Assembly (NCBI GenBank): GCA_037127255.1
Contig: JBANSL010000009.1
Location: 1,980,001 to 2,044,000 of the forward strand
DNA length: 64,000 bases
Reading direction: 5' to 3'
Origin: Persicaria tinctoria
Taxonomy: Eukaryota; Streptophyta; Magnoliopsida; Caryophyllales; Polygonaceae
The notes under the pieces are model-generated. The model had not been told where the DNA came from, searched no databases, and worked only from the letters and a program-made list of their open reading frames with translations. Below are positions 58,090-64,000 of this stretch, in pieces (positions within the stretch are counted from its first letter, which is position 1; the number at the start of each line of letters is the position of its first letter). The position numbers were made by a program, and so were the translations under genes.

Positions 58090-60433
58090 ATATCGTGTGA
58101 GAAACTTGAGGGCTCTACCATTGTTACCAAAAGCCAAAGTGGTCTTCATGGGTTTGTTCGCTATCCTTTTGAGTTTACTGAGTTTGAGGACATCAAACTT
58201 TCTGCAAATAATGACCTCACTGGTATGCCAATCAATCTTTTCGTTGGTTATTTTGGTTAACAAACTTTCAACTTTTATTTACATGATCTACTTATAGATA
58301 TCATGGGTTATGTTACAAATGTTGGGAGTATTAAGAATGTTTCACCAACGAAGAAACAAAGGAACCCTACTTATTCCCAAACTCTTGATGTTCATCTAAT
58401 TAATGAAAGGTAATGACGTTTCCAACTTGCACCCTCTTATCGTTTCAACAATACTTACCATATAATTGATGTTTTTCTAGACTTACACTATTGTTTTTGT
58501 ATCCAACACAGAGGATCCAGAATTAGAGTAACGCTGTGGGATAATGTAGGAAATGAGTTTCTAGAAAAGAAAGCTACCCATGAAGCAAATTATGCCATAA
58601 TATTGGTTGGAATGAATGCCAAAGAGTTCAGCAGTAAGACATTCTCATTTATTAATGGTTTTTATTTATGAATTTCTGTTTCGCAAATGTTGTTTCCGTT
58701 AATTTGTATTATCATTATCCTACTTATGTATTTAAAATACCATATGCATGTCCAACATGTTCTGCTATTAGATGAGCTATACTTTTCAAGCACATCAGCA
58801 ACACAAATCATTGATTTTGATGAAATTCCTCAACTACTAGAGTTCCAGAAGCGAATGAGGTAATGCTCTCTACCCATTAATTATGACTACTACCAAAATC
58901 AGATAATTATGAATTATTCACAGAAAACCCCAAATGTCATGCATGCAAATTCATATAATATCTACTGAGGTGATTTGATAAAAAAAAAAAAACAGATTCA
59001 TCTAATGATATTTTTATGTATTCATTTCTCATTCACATACTGCAATTTTTAATATAATAAATAGATGAATATACTGCATTGTTAGCTATACCTTCTTCTG
59101 ATCTCTAATGCAGCAGATTTGAATATATTCTTCTAATTCCAGGGGCATTGACATACTTCCTGAGATTGCAATTCCTGTTGAACCAGCAATGATAGAAGGA
59201 TCAATACATGACCTCTTGGAGTGGTCAAAAGCTAAAAAAGAGGTGTTGAATGTTTATTTCCTTAATCACATAGTAAAAAGTGTTTTTGTTAAAAATCTCA
59301 TACATTTTAAATCAATGATGATCAGAATTCGATTTTCCAACTACATGTAACCATTTCAAATGTTCGTACGCAATATGGGTGGTACTACTCTGCATGTAGT
59401 AGTGGAAAATGCATGAAATGTGTCAGACGCCGTAATGGAAATTTTTGGTGTCATTCATGTGAAAAGCCAGTTGATTTCCCAAAAATAGGGTATTACAATG
59501 CAACCTTACCGATTTCAATACATAATTAATTTTTTCTTTTAGCGATTGTTGTTAAATTATCTATTCATGTCCAACACTTCCCATAGGTTCAAACTACAGC
59601 TTGATATTGAAGATGCCACTGGTACTACTGCTGTCACCCTTTTTGATGACACGGCTGAGAAATTAGTCAATGCAAAAGCGGAAACATTGCTTAACCAATT
59701 AGAGGTATGGAGTATAAATTCTCAAAATCCACAAAAAACAAACAAACCATCCCTACACTTTGTATATAGCATCTAACATTTATGATTTCTTAAATGCTAC
59801 AGGTTGCAAATGATGAAAGTGTGCTACCTAATGCCTTAGTTAACCTCATCAGAAGTAGTCATACTTTACAGATTAAATCACAGACCTTATTCACCGTGGC
59901 TGGCTTTGATTGCTTCACTTGCTACAACATCATTCCTTCCCTTCCAAGCTCCAACAAAGTATATTATACTCTCTCCTATGCAAATGCATGCCTTTATAAC
60001 TAATTTATAATAAAATGTGGTAATAGAAGGTAATAGAATATAACACCGTTAATTATTTGTTCTAAATTAAGGCCCTTACGAAATCCCCACAAAAGCGTCA
60101 AAGAGATGAAACTGCTTCAGAGAGTTCCCAGGCTGCATTAGGAATTGTGGAAAACAAAATGCGGTAAGTATGCATTTTACATATCTATTCGAAATATTGG
60201 TTATTTGATTTCCAATATTTACCAGCAATATGACGTTTTATATATTACATGTTATTGATAGCTCATATGAAGGAGAAACCATGTACAATGTCAGGACAGG
60301 AGAAAACAAAATCCAAGTTATAGCAAAGGAAGAGGAGATTGCAAAGAAGAAAGAGGGATCTCCAGAAAATGAAGAAGAAAATGCAGGAAACAAAGACGAA
60401 ATCGTGGAGGAGAAGGAGAAATACCAGCCATGA
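58090..60433 (+). CDS. RPA70-like single-stranded DNA-binding protein (Helitron RPA), ten exons
   Basis: Plant Helitrons often encode an RPA1-like protein that binds single-stranded DNA, presumably during transposition. Exons: about 58090-58246, 58298-58409, 58512-58633, 58772-58859, 59143-59242, 59326-59489, 59587-59704, 59803-59958, 60072-60163, 60262-60433. All joins keep one frame at GT/AG sites. The order is: N-terminal OB-fold piece with GFVRYPFEFTEFEDIKL and IMGYVTNVGSIKNV; second OB fold (RIRVTLWDNVGNEFLEK); C-terminal OB fold with an inserted zinc ribbon (CSSGKCMKC...FWCHSC) and GFKLQLDIEDATGTTAVTLF; then a Lys/Glu-rich tail ending EKEKYQP. The true start was not found: the frame is open before 58,105 but lacks a clear ATG or acceptor, so the N-terminus may be truncated or lie in an upstream exon. 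No internal stop was seen. Confidence 0.87.
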
Positions 60434-61562
60434 TTAGTTAAATGAATAGTTATTTACCTATCTAGCAAGTTTTGCTCTTTCCAGACTTCATATACACAAG
60501 TTTGGACTAAATAAATGATTAGATATCTTCGATTAGGTTATGTCCCTATCGTAGAAAGTATTCGCATTTCCCTTTATTGAGACTTCATCTTCCAATTATG
60601 GACGGAAGAAATTTTCTGATTCAATAATTGTGGTGTTTGCCCAGATTATATATTAAAAAATGCACAGTTGGAGGGCAAAAAAACATAAAATAGATAGACA
60701 CGCAATCACCCTGACAAATAGATCGAATTCCCCACTCATTGAGGAAGCATAACATGCATGCTTGAATACAAACTAAATTAAAAAAAAAAAGAATATACCT
60801 GGAACTTAGAAACAGTATCAGGGGTTTGAAGAATACCCCAAGGGGATTCTGCAGCAAGCTCCGCAACTTGCTATTCCAATTATGCATTGCTGACCATTCT
60901 TAAAGACGTCGTTTCAAAGATGGTTGCGACAATGAGCCAAGAAAGGAGCTCCAACGCAGCAAGAAAGGAGTGCAAAAATCAGCTCATAACATAGTAATAT
61001 GGTGACAAAATTGGAAAACAAAACTAGGGTTGTGTAAAGAAACGGTCAAGTTAAGCAGCAACTTATAAAGCCACCTATGAAGCTTGTCTAAAATAAATTA
61101 GCTTACCAAATATAAAATTGCGGCGTTTAATCAAATGTAATTAGTAGAGAGGCAAAAAAAGAAAAAAACGGCACAGATACAGAAACTGTACACAACTTTT
61201 AAACACGAACAATCAAATATAGCTCAGGAATATGCATTAGATCCCCCAAGCAAGGAGGAGGTTAACCCAAAATAATGTATTTAATGAATAATATCTCTTC
61301 AATGGTATTGTTGATCTGTCACTCCAAGATGTCTTTATGGAGATTAAAGTAATTAATAAGAGGACATATAAATCAACTCAATGATATGTAACTCTTATTA
61401 CAATTACTCAAATCATTAATAGGAAGTACAACCACCTTTCCGGTAGACACTTTCAAACAAACACATGCACATCATTATCTAAGCAATATACCAAGGTTTT
61501 CAACCAGAAAAACTCAAGAAGGATACATGTAGAAGAAACTGCTACACTGTAACAAAGAAGAA
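60434..61562. other. Spacer between the RPA-like and Rep/helicase genes
   Basis: AT-rich with no recognised exon. The minus-strand frame at 60621-60887 has no family resemblance. It probably holds the 3' UTR of one gene and the promoter of the next. Confidence 0.45.
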
Positions 61563-64000
61563 ATGATTTCAGGTACGTTATTAACAACTCTAAACAAACC
61601 TTCAACCAAATATATGTTGTTTTTTAATTTTAATGATTAAATATTTCAGATTTCCTACAAAAGTTTATTGGATCCTCTTCAACATCAAAAACGTCTCGAA
61701 TAGCAATAAACATTGAATCTCACACTCAAAGAAGAAAGGATGGAAAGATTGAGAGTTATTGTGGCTTGAAACTCACAGAACCGGCAATCTCATATACAGG
61801 TATTGTTTATATCCTCCTAATTTTGATTCATTATAACTTTACTTAGTATTCTCTTAAAATAAACATGTAGGTGGTTCCTCTTCCCAAAATATTGCTAAAT
61901 CAGGAGCAGCACTCAACTCAAACAGTCAGTATAATACTCTTCCAAGAATATCATCTCATTTACAACACATAATAACATATATGTTTAAAACAGATGCATC
62001 AGTCTCATACTACAAGCTAGATTTCCCAAAGTACCAATGTCAATTTTGTAATGCAAGGCATTGGTATGAAGAAAGAAATGGAAGATCCAAAAAAGGGGAA
62101 AGTCCAACTTTTTCAATGTGTTGCCAAGAAGGAAAGATTCGATTGAAGAAACTAGATGACGCTCCTATGCCATTAAAACAACTATTGGATCTTACTACCA
62201 AGGGTGCTGCAGCAAAGTTTAGGGACAAAATCAGAGTTTACAACAGCCTGTTCAACTTCACATCCTTTGGCGGACGAATCGACAATACAATCAATAAAGC
62301 ACGGGGTCCTTACACTTTCAAGATTTCAGGCCAAAACTACCACAGAGTTGGATCACTTCTCCCTGCAGAAGGGGCAAGACCTACATTTGCTCAACTTTAC
62401 TTTTATGATACAGCGAATGAGCTTCAAAACAGGATAGCAACGATTCGTCAAGATCCAGAACAGTTGGATCAATCAATAGTGAAAGAGTTGATTGATATGC
62501 TAGATGTTCATAGTTGTGTAGCAAAAGCCTTTCGAATGGCACGTGAATGGTGCACAACAAACAATTCTGCTGAATTCAAACTAAGGTTGATAGGAGAAAG
62601 ACAGCCATCTCAGAGACAGTACAATAACCCACAAGTGTCAGAAATTGCAGCATTAATTTTTGGGGATTTTGGTCAAGCAAGTGGATCAAGAGATATTGTT
62701 ATTCAAAGCAGAGCAGATGGATTAAAAAGAATCTCAGAGTTACATCCACTTTATATGGCACTGCAGTATCCGATCCTTTTCCCATATGGGGAAGATGGGT
62801 ATCATACTGGAATATTGTATGAAACCAACACAGGAAGGAGGAAAACTCAAAGATCTTTTGTGACTATGAAAGAATATTATAGCTACAGAATTCAGCAAAG
62901 ATCAATTGAATTAGCCTCAACCCTACTACGTGCTGGTAGATTATTACAACAATATTTAGTTGATGCCTACAGTGCAATAGAGGAGGAACGGTTAGGGTGG
63001 TTCAGACGCAACCAAGAAGATCTACGTGCTGATTTATACCAAAATTTATGTGATGCAGTAACTAGAGGTGATACCAAAGCAACATCCATTGGAAAAAGAA
63101 TTGTCCTTCCTTCAACTTTTACTGGCAGTCCAAGGTACATGGTCCAAAACTACCAAGATGCAATGGCTATTTGTCGAGCACTGGGAAACCCTTCACTATT
63201 TATCACTTTTACAGCAAATCAAAAGTGGCCTGAAATTGAAGAAATGCTGCAAGAGATTCCAGGGCAAAACCCATCAGACAGACCAGATATAATAACAAGG
63301 GTTTTCAAAATCAAGCTCTCACTTTTAATGAAAGATATCCAAAAGCACGAGATTTTTGGAAAACACCAAGCTGGTGAGTTTGCAACAATATCAGAGTTGT
63401 ATTGACTCAATTTATTTATGATAAATATAGTAGATATTAAACATTTATTTTTCCAAATTTGCAGCTGTATATACAATTGAGTTTCAAAAGAGAGGTTTGC
63501 CACATGCCCACATTTTAGTCTGGCTTGGAGAAGAAAGCAAATGTCGAAATCCAGATGATATTGACAACATTATTTCTGCGCAAATCCCATGCCAAGAAGA
63601 CGACCCAATAGGCTATCAAGTTGTCACTGAGTACATGTTACATGGACCATGCGGCCAAGCAAATACAAGTTCTCCATGCATGATAGATGGAGTTTGTAAC
63701 AAACATTTCCCAAAACCATACTACGCAGAGACAACAATAGATGAAGATGGGTTTCCAGTTTACAGACGCAAACACAATGGAGTTCATGTCATCAAGTCTC
63801 AAGCCAAGCTTGATAACAGATATGTCGTCCCTTATAATCGGTATTTGTTAATTAAGTATCAAGCTCATATTAATGTAGAGTGGTGCAACAGATCTAGGGC
63901 AATTAAATATCTATTCAAGTACTTGAATAAGGGACCGGATAGGGCGACAGCAGTAATACAAGAAAATGTCTTAACAACAGATGATTCAGCATCCACAAAG
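61563..64000 (+). CDS. Helitron Rep/helicase, 5' part (continues beyond window)
   Basis: Rolling-circle replication initiator fused to a Pif1-type helicase; only the N-terminal and Rep parts are in view. Proposed exons: 61563-61572 (ATG ATT TCA G), 61650-61799, 61871-61930, 61994-63373, 63465 to the edge, all in one frame. Exon 4 carries the zinc-like CQFCNARHWYEER...CC segment and the Helitron_like_N domain (ARGPYTFKISGQNYHRVGSL; HPLYMALQYPILFPYGEDGY), then Rep motif 1 (FITFTANQKWPEI). Exon 5 carries the HUH motif (RGLPHAHILVWL) and the tyrosine-containing motif (KYLFKYLNKGPDRA). The final exon stays open to base 64,000. The helicase would follow outside. The catalytic motifs look intact and no stop was seen, so it could be active. 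The very short first exon is the weakest call. Confidence 0.92.

Overview
This is plant nuclear DNA, most likely from a flowering plant and probably a eudicot. The evidence is the intron-rich coding pieces, plant-type Ty1/copia and Ty3/gypsy-like LTR elements with tRNA-Met primer sites, a Mutator-like element carrying a DUF1985/Ulp1 gene, and a Helitron with an RPA70-like gene. The species cannot be named. Almost everything is transposable element; the only convincing ordinary host gene is a partial MFS transporter near 10.3-12.1 kb (minus strand).

Layout. 1-5.47 kb: a copia element on the minus strand with an intact 1351-residue polyprotein and its 3' LTR cut by the window start. 5.47-10.17 kb: a second copia element on the plus strand, interrupted by one in-frame amber codon. 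The two meet head to head at about 5,472, where the first lacks a recognisable 5' LTR and the second lacks the first ~56 bases of its LTR. This block abuts intron 5 of the transporter. 12.8-26.3 kb: a candidate large Mutator-like element with degenerate terminal inverted repeats. It carries an Ulp1-type cysteine protease gene (plus) and a transposase relic (minus) whose catalytic core is deleted. Within its span sit a short non-autonomous LTR element (22,171-25,673, 5-bp TSD) and, nested in that, a 1.33-kb solo LTR (5-bp TSD). 26.8-27.9 kb: a truncated LINE.

28,394-43,167 is a minus-strand LTR element with very large LTRs and no coding capacity (LARD-like), flanked by a perfect 5-bp TSD. Its left LTR has a ~1,074-bp segment in triplicate; its right LTR carries a 570-bp hAT-type MITE with an 8-bp TSD. 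To its right are exon fragments of two unrelated host genes (aldo/keto reductase; the GMPPA/KONJAC class of mannose-1-phosphate guanylyltransferase-like proteins), then CACTA-like termini and a ~91-bp tandem array with a ~728-bp higher-order period.

From about 48.07 kb to the window end is a candidate autonomous Helitron. It holds a ten-exon RPA70-like gene and the 5' part of a Rep/helicase gene that runs off the edge. A full-length solo LTR of the same large-LTR family (52,942-56,146, opposite orientation), a short retroposon with a 15-bp TSD and a Stowaway MITE lie within it.

The RPA-like and Rep/helicase genes plausibly serve one transposon. The Ulp1 gene and broken transposase would belong to the Mutator-like element. 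Exon limits were read by eye from GT/AG sites and family resemblance; no searches were run.
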